From Candidatus Poribacteria bacterium (lineage in GTDB: Bacteria > Poribacteria > WGA-4E > UBA9662): a stretch of DNA of 64,000 bases. Shown one piece after another: positions 18,027 to 27,628 of the stretch (position 1 is its first letter; each line of letters starts with the position of its first letter). A model generated the notes under the pieces. The model saw only the letters and a list, made by a program, of their open reading frames with translations, made no database searches and was not told the origin of the DNA. The DNA lies in assembly GCA_030748495.1 (NCBI GenBank), contig JASMLX010000015.1, forward strand, positions 1 through 64,000. Reading direction: 5' to 3'. The translations under genes were made by a program, and so were the position numbers.

Positions 18027-21000
18027 TCAATCCCGTGGAATTCTGATACGCTTCGTTTGACCGACAGGAACTGTCATCTTCACCATCGACTGAATATACC
18101 CGAAGGTCGAATGTTCACTGGTCTCTGTTGGTACTGAAGTACTATCAATAGAGATTGAACTTATGTTACGCCCCTTGACACAAAACTTAACATTAAGAGG
18201 CACAGAACCGCTGTGATGAGTAATTGAGGTCTCGATACCGTCATCTTGCAAATAATGCGAAAAACTAAAGACATGCTCACCGACCTGCAATCGCTCAAAA
18301 CGAAAATGGGTCAGATCTGAAGGTAGTACTGGTGACAGTAAGATACTGTGCTGGTTGGCATTGGGTTCGACACCTCCCAGCCCACGTACCAACATATCGA
18401 GAAACGGCCCCACTGACCACAACTGGATGAAGTTGGAACCTCCTGGGGGAATCATCTCCACAAACGCGCCCGGCATTCGATCTTGTTCCGGCGCCATGGC
18501 CGCGCACTTGACCATCTCCCAGCCAAACTGAGATTGTCCATATTGAAAGCCGACCAGACCAAATATATTAGTGGTTATCACACCGGATCCTTGTCGACTA
18601 ACGTCTTCCTCCCAGGTGTGCACGCCGCCCCAAGCATTAACCCACTCCTTCCGAATTCGATTTAGAGCCAGTTTAGCCCGACCGGGAGTAGTCAATTGCG
18701 TTTCCATCGGGAAGACGACCGACCAGAAACCTTTCATGTGCTGTGAACCATCTGTTTCCAGTCCAGTGGCCCACATCTGGTTTTTCTTGTCCCACCACTG
18801 CCGATTGAATTTATATTTCAGGTCAGATGCCTGTTCTTCATACTGAGAGGCCATATCCGATTGACCTAAATCTGCTGACATCTCAGCTAAACCGCGATAG
18901 GCAGAGTAGAGATAACAGACTGCCTCTAGTGTTTTTCCACCGGCGCCGGGTGCTTCAATCAATCCATTACCTTCCACATAACCATCTTTATCGACGTCCC
19001 GTTGACTTAACAAGAAGGAGATACTTTTCTGACAAATTGGGTAGATGCGCTCTAAAAACCGGCGATTGCCAGTCCAACGATAGTGCTGCCAGCAAGCTAA
19101 AACGAATTGGGACGGTTCTTGAGCATTACCGATGCCGATCAACCGGTTGCTGGTGGCAATCTCATGGGGAATCGGCCCTGCCGGGGTACCGTGAGGATTT
19201 TCGCGCGCCGCAGCCAATGTTTCCAGTGTTCCACCAGCCGTGTCGGAAAACCCAATGGCGTCTGCACCTGAGATGGAATAGAAACTGTCACATCCGAATA
19301 CCCTGGCATAGTTGGGATAGCCGGCCAAGAATACAGAGGCTGACAGATGAGGACGAAGGTCGAGGCGAAGCATGTGTAGATTGAGTTTAGCCAATACAAA
19401 TGCTTTCGCAACCTGGGGATCAGAGCAGTCGAATTGAACTCCCTCAAAGGCAATACTTTGATAGGTGCGCCTTTTTTGCTGAATCAGTTCGTCTTCCTGA
19501 CCCAATAGGGTTGAAAATTCGTTCTCCTTACCAGCAGCCAATTTAAGAAACAGAAAAGAGATGGAGACCTTACCGTTGGCCGGTAGTTGAAGACTATAGG
19601 ACAGAGTGGCTCGATTTCCCTCGATACGATGTTCTGTTGGTAAAATTGTGGCACCGAAAACTAGCCGCTCTTCTGACCTGGATCGATCTTCAGCCCTTAC
19701 TTGCCCTTGTCGGTACTGAATGATATCTACATCATTCGGTAATCCCGACCGCCAGGCTGGTCGGATATTGATTTGGCTTTGCAGATGAACGGTAATTGTA
19801 CGAGTTTCATTTTGCAGGTTACGAATTGTTAGCCGAGAGAAAAGGCCCGGCTTGTCCTCGAGAACGAAGTCCTGTCGGTTAGCGACGATGTCCGATCTTT
19901 CAAAAAGCAATTTGTTATCCGAAAACTGATGTTGATAGTTGCGACAGCCTTGTAAATCCCAAGGGGAGCTGCCTGTCTCAGCGATGGTAAGTGAAAAGCC
20001 GTCCAATAGCTTAATCGGCGGTGCCCAGAGTCCACCTTCGTCACCCAGAAGCCTGCCTGCTGGTGGGAAGGAGCCATCCATAGCACCTATCAAGTAGGCT
20101 TTTCTACCAGTCAAGCAGAAGTAACTGCTCATGTCTATCTGCTGGTGGGAGATAGACATGTTGCCAATGGTTGCCTTCTGATAGCCGGTGATTTCCCGTC
20201 GCGGTTTTAATCCCTCTAGCCATTCAACTTCCTCCCTCTCCAGCCTCTCTCTCCATTTTTGGATAACGGTATGACGCAGTTCTGCTGTCCCATGCGGGTC
20301 ATAACCGTCGGGGTGCCCAATCATCTCAATGATGCCATCGGCGGGCAGTGGAATTTCATTCAAAAAGAGGTCGGAACCTCTCTTCCAGGCATCCGACTCC
20401 CGTTCGAGTGCTTCGAGTAAAAGGCTAAACTTGTCTTTGGGCTGCATATCGCCAGATTCTCCTAAATCGGTTAATTTCTCTACTACTTTCAAGCGCACTT
20501 GTGGGTCAGTGTGGGTAAGGGATCTTTTCAAGACAGGCAAAATTGTGTCTTTATACTCTAAAGGTAGAAGAAGCGCCGCGGTTAGTTGTAGATCTGGGTC
20601 TTCTCTTTGAGACAGGAGGATCTCGGCACCACTAGCATCACCTAAGAACACCAAGATCTCAGCCGCTGCTAACCGAACTCGAGATTGATCTGCTTTCAAA
20701 AGCGGCTTTAACATTGAAATAGCGAAGGGATTATTGATATTTTTAAGCGTTGTAATAATGTCTGGAATTGTAAATTCCGCCCTTTTTAAGTTTTCTACTA
20801 AAACACGGATAGATTTTTCTAAATCGTGACGTGTCAGGTAGATGGCATAAATATGCCTCATAGTAGGATGCGGATCGCGTTCAATTTCCCTCATTAGAAT
20901 ATTTATGATGCTAGTATAATTTAGCTGACTTAGACAGTGTGCGGCTCGCAAACGGACCCAATGATCACTTAATAAGGTTTGATCTCGAAAAAGCTGTGGG

Positions 21001-21278
21001 TTGGATTCAAAAACTTTAAGTAAATAGGGAATAGCCTCTGTTCCCATTCCAATCAGTGCAGTTGTCGCCTGATTATTATCTCCGGGCTGACCTTGGCCCA
21101 GTTCGGCAATCCAGCGGCTGATTTCTTCTTTTTGGCGGTCTTTTTGCTGTTTATCGTCCTGTGCATAGATAAGGTTAGTCAGACTCACCAATAAAGTCAA
21201 TCTAACTGCAGTAGGGCCAATAATCGGCCCCACCAAGCTAAGCAGCAACATCAGATTAGTTCTAATTTTAATTGTCAT
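18027..21278 (-). CDS. secreted HEAT-repeat and six-hairpin glycosidase-like protein
   Basis: The 1083-residue protein has a long N-terminal signal or membrane segment ending near IYAQ. Residues about 45-300 are HEAT repeats (DHWVRLRAAHCLSQL, SRVRLAAAEILVFLGD, DPQVRLKVVEKLTDLG). Residues about 380-600 form a beta-rich region (KAYLIGAMDGSFPPAGRLLGDEGGLWAPP). Residues about 630-960 form an alpha/alpha-barrel of six-hairpin glycosidases (GNAQEPSQFVLACWQHYRWTGNRRFLERIYP, DKDGYVEGNGLIEAPGAGGKTLEAVCYLYSAYRGLAEM, WWDKKNQMWATGLE, GGVHTWEED), followed by a beta domain. The catalytic pair cannot be fixed by eye; probable activity is on a carbohydrate outside the cytoplasm. AGGAG precedes ATG 21278. HEAT repeats fused to such a barrel are unusual. 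Confidence 0.75.
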   Translation of the reverse strand: MTIKIRTNLMLLLSLVGPIIGPTAVRLTLLVSLTNLIYAQDDKQQKDRQKEEISRWIAELGQGQPGDNNQATTALIGMGTEAIPYLLKVFESNPQLFRDQTLLSDHWVRLRAAHCLSQLNYTSIINILMREIERDPHPTMRHIYAIYLTRHDLEKSIRVLVENLKRAEFTIPDIITTLKNINNPFAISMLKPLLKADQSRVRLAAAEILVFLGDASGAEILLSQREDPDLQLTAALLLPLEYKDTILPVLKRSLTHTDPQVRLKVVEKLTDLGESGDMQPKDKFSLLLEALERESDAWKRGSDLFLNEIPLPADGIIEMIGHPDGYDPHGTAELRHTVIQKWRERLEREEVEWLEGLKPRREITGYQKATIGNMSISHQQIDMSSYFCLTGRKAYLIGAMDGSFPPAGRLLGDEGGLWAPPIKLLDGFSLTIAETGSSPWDLQGCRNYQHQFSDNKLLFERSDIVANRQDFVLEDKPGLFSRLTIRNLQNETRTITVHLQSQINIRPAWRSGLPNDVDIIQYRQGQVRAEDRSRSEERLVFGATILPTEHRIEGNRATLSYSLQLPANGKVSISFLFLKLAAGKENEFSTLLGQEDELIQQKRRTYQSIAFEGVQFDCSDPQVAKAFVLAKLNLHMLRLDLRPHLSASVFLAGYPNYARVFGCDSFYSISGADAIGFSDTAGGTLETLAAARENPHGTPAGPIPHEIATSNRLIGIGNAQEPSQFVLACWQHYRWTGNRRFLERIYPICQKSISFLLSQRDVDKDGYVEGNGLIEAPGAGGKTLEAVCYLYSAYRGLAEMSADLGQSDMASQYEEQASDLKYKFNRQWWDKKNQMWATGLETDGSQHMKGFWSVVFPMETQLTTPGRAKLALNRIRKEWVNAWGGVHTWEEDVSRQGSGVITTNIFGLVGFQYGQSQFGWEMVKCAAMAPEQDRMPGAFVEMIPPGGSNFIQLWSVGPFLDMLVRGLGGVEPNANQHSILLSPVLPSDLTHFRFERLQVGEHVFSFSHYLQDDGIETSITHHSGSVPLNVKFCVKGRNISSISIDSTSVPTETSEHSTFGYIQSMVKMTVPVGQTKRIRIPRD

Positions 21279-21421
21279 TTATTCTCCTGCTATATATAGA
21301 TATTTCTACCCAAAGCCTAACATGCGATCCAAGCTTTTTTAAAGTTGGCCAGATGTTTGCTCTTTTCAGCTCAGGTTTGTTTGTAGTATCAAAGCTCGAC
21401 TGAAATGTTGTTTAATCAGTC

Positions 21422-22843
21422 TCAGTCGGCTACCGTAAAGTATCTAATTTTCCTCTTTAATGTATTGCTGAAACGACGCTCAGTCCGGTCAATAGGGAGA
21501 TTTTCAATTAGTTGATTGGGTTTACCATCCCTTTTGATCAGATCAAATTGATCGTATACATCACCTGTCACTGTCATTGCCCGGTAACTCAACCGGTCGC
21601 CATCGACAGAAATTACCTGATACAGTTGAGTGTTTTCTGCCGCCCGTGTCATCCAACTCGCTCTACGCAACCGATATTGCTTAGGGCCACTCACTGAAAC
21701 CACATAGACGGTTCCATTCGCTTTATCTCTTAGCTTTACGCTATCTCCCAAGAGGCCTCCTCTCGCATAAGCGTGATCATGCCCCTGTAAAACCAGGTCA
21801 ATTTGGTATCGATCGATCAGCGGTTTCCAGGCCCGACGCAATTTCTTATTATTTCGCCCCCCTGAAGCCGAGTTGATGGGATGATGAAAGGTCAAAAATG
21901 TCCATCGGTGTGGATTGTCCGCTAAAACCGTTTCCAACCAACCCGCCTGAAGGTCGATATTTTCATTCGAATTCAGCGAAATTATTCTAGCCCCCTGATA
22001 ATCGACATAATAAGTACTCTCTTTTAAACCTACCGGTCCATTTTTGGGAAGCGTAAATTGCAAATACCACAGAGGCGACAATTCAGGTTGGCCAATCAGG
22101 TTAAGGTGATATTCGTGGTTCCCTGGTGAAGGCAACACCGGAATCTGAGAATGAATCCAACCGGCAGCTTGAAACCACTCCTGCCAATCCTGATCATTTT
22201 TGCCACGGTTAACCAGGTCTCCGGCGTACAGTAGAAAGTCGGCTCGGGGGGTGTTAAGGACAGCGTTACGAATAGTTCGCGCCCAAAGTGAAAGTAACTG
22301 AGTTTGGGCGTCACCAAAATAAATAAACGTAAAAGGTGTCGGCGTCGTGTTTGCCGTCTGAAATTGATGCCACTCTGTACGAACATCTCGGCTACCCACG
22401 CGATAAGCGTAGAGGGTAGCCGGTTTCAAATCAGTAAAGGTAACCGTGTGGAAGTAAGCCGTATGCTGACCTTGCTCCCACTGTTGAGTTTCCGCATCAA
22501 CTTGAGTTCGCCAGGTCACAAAATTAGGAGAGGCATCCGCTAGAGCGATTTCAGCTAAGGGAGTTTCCACCCGGACAGCGGTTCGCCAAGTCACCGAGAC
22601 GGAGGTGGCAGGGTTATCGGTCCAATTGAGAATGAGACGATGAGGAATATCACTAGACGGAGAATTAATTGCTAGTTGGTAATTGCCATTAAACCATAAC
22701 ATTAGACTTTGTATCACCACGATAAGAAGCAAGACAAAGACGATAAGTGGAAATATCCGTTTCACGATAAGCGTGCGAAATAGTGTAGGTGTGGGAGACT
22801 CAAGCGGTTTTCTGTCCTGGCCAATAGTTTTGCCACTGATCAT
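21422..22843 (-). CDS. purple acid phosphatase-like metallophosphoesterase
   Basis: The 473-codon frame encodes a single N-terminal membrane anchor (RIFPLIVFVLLLIVVIQSLMLWF, residues about 29-51), an N-terminal fibronectin-III-like purple acid phosphatase domain (residues about 65-165, PHRLILNWTDNPATSVSVTWRT, YAYRVGS) and a calcineurin-like phosphoesterase domain. All metal motifs are present: YFGDAQT, YAGDLVNRG, PGNHEYH, TFHHPIN and QGHDHAYARGG. It should hydrolyse phosphate esters on the outer face of the membrane. The first about 14 codons overlap the end of a transposase relic in another frame, so the native start is uncertain; GTG at 22765-22763 is a later candidate. Confidence 0.85.
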   Translation of the reverse strand: MISGKTIGQDRKPLESPTPTLFRTLIVKRIFPLIVFVLLLIVVIQSLMLWFNGNYQLAINSPSSDIPHRLILNWTDNPATSVSVTWRTAVRVETPLAEIALADASPNFVTWRTQVDAETQQWEQGQHTAYFHTVTFTDLKPATLYAYRVGSRDVRTEWHQFQTANTTPTPFTFIYFGDAQTQLLSLWARTIRNAVLNTPRADFLLYAGDLVNRGKNDQDWQEWFQAAGWIHSQIPVLPSPGNHEYHLNLIGQPELSPLWYLQFTLPKNGPVGLKESTYYVDYQGARIISLNSNENIDLQAGWLETVLADNPHRWTFLTFHHPINSASGGRNNKKLRRAWKPLIDRYQIDLVLQGHDHAYARGGLLGDSVKLRDKANGTVYVVSVSGPKQYRLRRASWMTRAAENTQLYQVISVDGDRLSYRAMTVTGDVYDQFDLIKRDGKPNQLIENLPIDRTERRFSNTLKRKIRYFTVAD

Positions 22844-23810
22844 TGAGCATCATCTGCCTGAAAAGCAACAGGTTATCATCACCTGGCCGACTCCAATTCT
22901 GTCCTTTCAATTTTAAGCGACGGCAGACTAGTAAATCAATTGTCTTTTCCACTAAGACACTACTGGTGTAACAGCCCTTTTTTCGATAGCTGTGGTAATC
23001 AACGATCGAGTTCGAGTTGTTTTTCAAGTCTAGATAGAACGACTGCAGACTGCTTTCACCCAGCGGGGTCTGAGTTTTGTCTGCTGGTGCCTCCAACCCC
23101 ATTTGTTGGCCCAAGCTAATACAGGATTGTAAGGCGGTACGGATCGAGCCCACCACAGCCAGTCACCGATTTATCCTGCCCAGTCACGGCTATCTTTGGA
23201 CGACAGTCCATGCTGATTCAACCAGTCAACTGTTTACCAGAGCCGTTTTTTAGATGCCACCAATCCAGAATCAGCTTGGCGCCTGGATACTGCTTTTGGG
23301 CCAGGATGATTAGCTTGGTTTGGTCACTGATACCTGCCTTTCTAGCGCAGAAAAATAGTTTCCGACTCAATTCTGAAACTGAAAGGCAGCGGCCAACATA
23401 TCGCTTATTCTGTAACACATTTCGTCCTCGGCTGACCACCACTCGCTGGTTGGTGAAGATAATTGCCGCTTTGGCTTACAAAAACTTTTAGCTGGCTGCG
23501 CATTGATGAATGTTCTGTCAATACCGATATAGATTGGCTAAATAGATGAATGGTGGGTTGACGGAGCCATTGGTTGCCTAGGTTGATTGGCCGCAGATTC
23601 AACCAACACTTCTGTCGTCTCTGCTGGGGCTTCCCATTCCACTTTGTCAGACTCAGCCGGATCCCGTGCGCTGACAATTTCGGCTTGATTGGCACACAAC
23701 CCGCGGATGTGGCTGAAACTGAGCTCAACCCCAGTCAGTTGACGAAGCAGATTGGCCGCTTGGCGGAAAGGCCAGCTACAGCCAGTCAGAGGAGGTGATC
23801 AGCCTTTCCA
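22800..23810 (-). pseudogene. ISKra4-like transposase remnant
   Basis: Read on the minus strand, pieces of one transposase appear in alternating frames: FRQAANLLRQLTGVELSFSHIRG, IGIDRTFINAQPAKS, KRYVGRCLSVSELSRKLFFCARKAGI, QYPGAKLILDWWHLKN (second catalytic Asp), and VDYHSYRKKGCYTSSVLVEKTIDLLVCRRLKLKGQNWSRPGDDNLLLFRQMMLNDQWQNYW, which corresponds to the YR..G....S..VE motif with the catalytic Glu. The order and spacing match ISKra4/ISLre2-type DDE transposases. At least three frameshifts and internal stops make it inactive. Its 3' end overlaps the annotated 5' end of the phosphatase gene. Confidence 0.7.
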
Positions 23811-24211
23811 TGAGGTTTTGACATGCGTTGACGACGGCCGAGATTTTCACTGAGTCTCAAAGGAAATATAATTGAACGCTCTCCTTTTTTTACACAATAG
23901 GACATATGGTTTATTTTTGAAAAAGCGATATTATAGGAATCAGGCTGAAATTTCTGGCTCTTCTATCCGGCTTGCTTATTATTTAACTTTTGCCGGAGTT
24001 CCGTAACAAAATTGCTATTTTTTGTCAATAAAGTGAAAATTATCTTGGTAGTAGAAAATCTGGAGGATTAGCCTTAATTCGGAATTCTGTCTTCTGCTAG
24101 CGGCCCGAAGCCCAGGGGTCTAACTTTTGGGCTACCTTATGTTAGATTCAATTATGGTATTATTTAACGTTTCTGAAAGTTGGTGACGAGATATCAACCG
24201 GAGAAGCGAAG
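23811..24211. other. AT-rich intergenic region
   Basis: About 400 bases without a gene. A hairpin AGCCCA/TGGGCT lies around 24109-24133 but lacks a T run. Promoter elements for the next gene are not clear. Confidence 0.4.
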
Positions 24212-24997
24212 ATGATGACGGCAGAAGAGAAATTTATTTTTGATCTACAAGGCTATATTGTAATTAAGAATGTTCTGACCACAGAAGAGGTAGCTGAGAT
24301 CAACGAAATTAGCCACCGTATATTCCCTCGTGACTATAGTGACGAAGACAACGTAAAGAAAACTGGAGGGTTACGCCGAACAGGCAACGTCTCCAAATGG
24401 GACCCAGCTTGCCAACGACTGATCGACCACCCAAATGTGACCTTTTACCTGAATGAATTACTGGGTCCCACTTTCCGTTTAGACCACGACTACTGTATTT
24501 TCATGTGTCGGAGTGAAGAACAAAAAGGCGTTCTACATGGCGGACCAGAAACTACCAGCAGATGTCAATTCTACAGATACTACGATGGAATCATCCGTAA
24601 CGGACTTTCGGCTTTGATCTTCTTTTTTGCTGATGCTGGTCCTGAAGATGGTGGCTTTGTTTGTGTGCCAGGAAGTCATAAATCTAACTTTTTGTCAGAT
24701 CTACCGACCGATGTGCGAGAATTAAAACGGTTAGAGTCTTACATTGTGCAGCCTGTAGCTAAAGCCGGAGACGCCCTCCTATTCACTGAAGCTTTAGTTC
24801 ACGGCACGAGATTGTGGCAGGCGGAACATGAGCGTCGCACATTCTTGTATAAGTACAGCCCAGGTCATATTTCATATTCACAAAATTACTATAATGCTGA
24901 CGACTATTTTAATCCCACCGATCAGCAACGCCGGATCTTGTCTCCCCCATCAGCGGATGGACGACTCATTAGTTTAGATTACCCTGAAGGAGCATAA
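24212..24997 (+). CDS. phytanoyl-CoA dioxygenase (PhyH) family protein
   Basis: The 261-residue protein is a non-haem Fe(II)/2-oxoglutarate-dependent oxygenase by fold. It begins with the family pattern FDLQGYIVIKNVLTTEEVAEIN and carries LHGGPE, DAGPEDGGFVCVPGSHKSNF, KAGDALLFTEALVHGT and RRTFLYKYSPGH; these hold the iron-binding histidines and the Arg that binds 2-oxoglutarate. The first ligand motif is HGG rather than the classic HxD, typical of the subgroup with LHGGP and weakening certainty about its chemistry. The start could be either of two adjacent ATGs (24212 or 24215), after GGAGAAG. The DUF5069 gene follows with a 1-base gap, so they are translationally linked. Confidence 0.85.
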   Translation: MMTAEEKFIFDLQGYIVIKNVLTTEEVAEINEISHRIFPRDYSDEDNVKKTGGLRRTGNVSKWDPACQRLIDHPNVTFYLNELLGPTFRLDHDYCIFMCRSEEQKGVLHGGPETTSRCQFYRYYDGIIRNGLSALIFFFADAGPEDGGFVCVPGSHKSNFLSDLPTDVRELKRLESYIVQPVAKAGDALLFTEALVHGTRLWQAEHERRTFLYKYSPGHISYSQNYYNADDYFNPTDQQRRILSPPSADGRLISLDYPEGA

Positions 24998-24998
24998 A

Positions 24999-26330
24999 AT
25001 GGATCTTACCAAACAACCACCCCGACGACCGACTAACCTGGCTATTGCCGGAATGGTTGGTGTGGCTCGTATGACCGATAAAGCCAGGGCGTACAATAAC
25101 GAAACGCTGGGTGAGTATCTTTACGGAAATGATTCAGGTCTGGATAAGAAGGTGCTCGACTTCTTCGGCCTGTCCGCTGAAGCCTTCGCTGACGCATCCG
25201 AGGAGAAAGGTGATGAAGCCCTGAGTCAGTGGCTACTGGCTCAGGCAGAAAAAAACAAAGCCGGGATTGAAGCCTTTAATCAGCAGGAGGTCAGTTTAGA
25301 ACCGCAGGATGATCGGCACAAGCAGATGCTTCGAGAGCGTGTAGCCAAGTATGCACCGGAGCGCACCGATATTAAAACGGTTTTGCAGTCGATGGAACTG
25401 GATGATTGGGGAGGTTTCTGGCCGGTAGATCTACAACACCGTCCACCCCGGGGCCCACACTGCCGGGATGTTGCTGGAATGTTTGGCCTAGCCCGAATGG
25501 CGGATAAAGCTCGGGCTGCACAATGCGGCAAGGTTGGCGAATATAAGTATGGTCAACGTTCTGCCCTGGACCAATACCTATTAGATTTTCTGGAGATTTC
25601 AGAAGGCCTGTTCCAACAGGGGGCAGTTGAGAATCCCAACGATTTAGAGCTTGGTGAATGGATCTTCTCACATGCAGCAGTCAACACTGACCAGATTACG
25701 GCTTGCAATCAACAGGCACGTGAATTTGGTATGCAATCACAAGCCGAAGTTTCTACAGAAGACAGCAAACCTTACTTGGTTCATGCTAATCGTGAAAACT
25801 TTATTCGACGACGAGACGAAGTTACACCGGGGCAAACTGAAATAACAAATTGGCTAGAACTGATGGATTACGATGACCAAAAAAGCTTTGACATTATCGA
25901 CCTGTCGAGACGCGCCCCTCGTAGTTGTTATAGCCGGAAAATCGCTGGCATCGCTCACTTAGACCGATTGGTCGATAAAGGACGGGCCTTCAACGACGGA
26001 ACGTTAGGCGATTATTGGTATGGTCACGATTCGGGGCTGGATCGTTACTTGCTGGCCTTTTTGAAAATCCGGGTTGATGAGTTTACCGACCAACTCAAGC
26101 ATCTATCAACTGACCAGGACGTGGCAGACTGGATCAAGCAGAGAACCTCCCGCACCCTAGCCGAGATTGAAGACTACAATCAGCGAGCAGTTGAATTAGG
26201 GCCGGCCGACGAAGAGAAATGGGCATTTTTCCGCCAGACTCTCAACAAGTTAGACCCATCTCGAACCAACATCAAAACCTATTTCGACCTGATAGATTTG
26301 GAGGACGAAAAAAACTTTCAGTTCCCCTAA
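24999..26330 (+). CDS. triple DUF5069 protein
   Basis: The 443-residue protein is three tandem copies of the DUF5069 domain, usually a stand-alone protein of about 150 residues. Each copy opens with DL.(K/H/S)..PR and contains G(M/I).(G/H).(A/D)R..DK.RA, (L/V)G(E/D)Y.YG..S.LD..(L/V)L.F, a segment ending in W(L/I), and (I)..(N)QQA/QRA. Copies start at about residues 1, 143 and 300. All three keep the DK.RA and GxYxYG motifs, so none looks dead. DUF5069 has no known function. It lies 1 base after a PhyH gene and is probably co-translated with it, hinting at a shared pathway. A possible terminator follows at 26322-26357. Confidence 0.8.
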   Translation: MDLTKQPPRRPTNLAIAGMVGVARMTDKARAYNNETLGEYLYGNDSGLDKKVLDFFGLSAEAFADASEEKGDEALSQWLLAQAEKNKAGIEAFNQQEVSLEPQDDRHKQMLRERVAKYAPERTDIKTVLQSMELDDWGGFWPVDLQHRPPRGPHCRDVAGMFGLARMADKARAAQCGKVGEYKYGQRSALDQYLLDFLEISEGLFQQGAVENPNDLELGEWIFSHAAVNTDQITACNQQAREFGMQSQAEVSTEDSKPYLVHANRENFIRRRDEVTPGQTEITNWLELMDYDDQKSFDIIDLSRRAPRSCYSRKIAGIAHLDRLVDKGRAFNDGTLGDYWYGHDSGLDRYLLAFLKIRVDEFTDQLKHLSTDQDVADWIKQRTSRTLAEIEDYNQRAVELGPADEEKWAFFRQTLNKLDPSRTNIKTYFDLIDLEDEKNFQFP

Positions 26331-26357
26331 TAGGATCATCCTACTATTGGGTCTTTT
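26322..26357 (+). terminator. possible rho-independent terminator
   Basis: An imperfect stem (CCCCTAATAGG with CCTACTATTGGG) precedes TCTTTTT. It lies at the stop of the DUF5069 gene. Confidence 0.45.
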
Positions 26358-26909
26358 TCTGATCCGATTAGACGGGCGCGTAAGGTTTCACGGGTATGTT
26401 CAGGCCGCCAGTAAATAATTGGCAACAATTTCATCTCAACCCCCAGATAAATATTTAGCCCTTAGAGATGCAATTGCAATTGACGGAGCATTATCTTTCC
26501 CCTAAGATATTCCCGCCTCTGGATATTTCCCAACCGATGCAGCCAGTTTTATCTCTCCTAGTTAATCCAGCAAGGCCCAGCCAACTGAGTTATGCTGACC
26601 ATGATGACATTGATCTACTGGAGGCAATATCCAACCCAGTTTCACTTAGCTCCAGTCTGCCAAGCTAGTCAATCCACCGTCGGCCCGACCAGAGGTTAAG
26701 TGGAAAATAGCTTGATCCACCCGTAATTCTACTGGCCGGGTCAAAGAGAGTTACTGAATAAGCCAACAAGATTCCGACGGTGATAGTTGATGTTAGTCAG
26801 CAACCAATGGAACGAGCTAAAAAAACAGCCACCGCCAGCCCAGCTAGTATCCTGAATGAGATAAACTAACTGTCCAAACTTCAGTTTCTCAACCTAATAT
26901 TAAAACCGA
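26358..26909. other. intergenic, decayed sequence
   Basis: About 550 bases with short frames only. The stretch 26745-26870 reads PTVIVDVSQQPMERAKKTA after a frame correction, which might be part of a signalling protein continuous with the LRR-kinase relic to the right. No confident gene. Confidence 0.3.
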
Positions 26910-27435
26910 CTCCGGGCACTCCCTGAAACAGTCACCCAATTATCAAATTTACGACAACTTCATTTAGATAACAATCAAAAGTAGGTCTTTACCGATAATG
27001 ACTAAGAGTTTGATTGAATTAGAACAACTATGGTTGGTTGGAAATGCTCTCAGACAACTACCGATTGAATTAGGTCAATTAACATCTTTAACCGAATTAC
27101 ATCTGGGCAGAAACATCATTCATCAATCACCATCTGAGTTGGGTAATCTGACAAGATTAGTTTCACTCAAGCTGAGTCAAAATTATTTGACTGGGATACC
27201 ATCACAGGTTCTGGATTTACGACAATTAGAAACACTTACATTTAAATGGAAATGTAAGAAGTGATATTGTGACTGATTTCGGTAAACTATTGACCTACCG
27301 AAATAGATTGGAGCAGAAATTAGAAACCGAGCAACGGAAAGAGAACAGACGGAGAAAGCAAACCGAGTCAAAGGGTAGTTCTTGTCTCAAATGAGTCATG
27401 AAATCAGGACTCCGATGAATAGGGCCACTAGTGAA
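26910..27435 (+). pseudogene. leucine-rich repeat and histidine kinase relic
   Basis: Leucine-rich repeats run from about 26912 (RALPETVTQLSNLRQLHLDNNQ), through a frameshift, to 26998-27264 (LIELEQLWLVGNALRQLPIELGQLTSLTELHLGRN, LGNLTRLVSLKLSQNYLTGIPSQVLDLRQLETL). After a stop come a charged linker (RNRLEQKLETEQRKENRRRK) and, in a third frame near 27385-27415, LSQMSHEIRTPMN, the phospho-accepting H-box of a sensor histidine kinase. The rest of the kinase is missing. It is the remains of an LRR-histidine kinase fusion, an uncommon design. Confidence 0.65.
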
Positions 27436-27628
27436 CCTGTACCGCCAACAAACATGGTAGCAAACGATGCAAAAACTCCAATTCCAATAAAGCTTATCCA
27501 TGAAGATTTATGTGGTCAAGATTAGAAAAAAGTTGAATCGAGATGCTCATTTGTCCCCTCAACCGTCATGTTCAGCACCGATGCAACGTTCATCCATATT
27601 TTCAAGGGGCTTTTTTTGTGTGTCAGGC

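Noticed and set aside
22800-23810. An active insertion sequence
   Set aside because: The transposase is split over several frames with internal stops and no terminal repeats were found.
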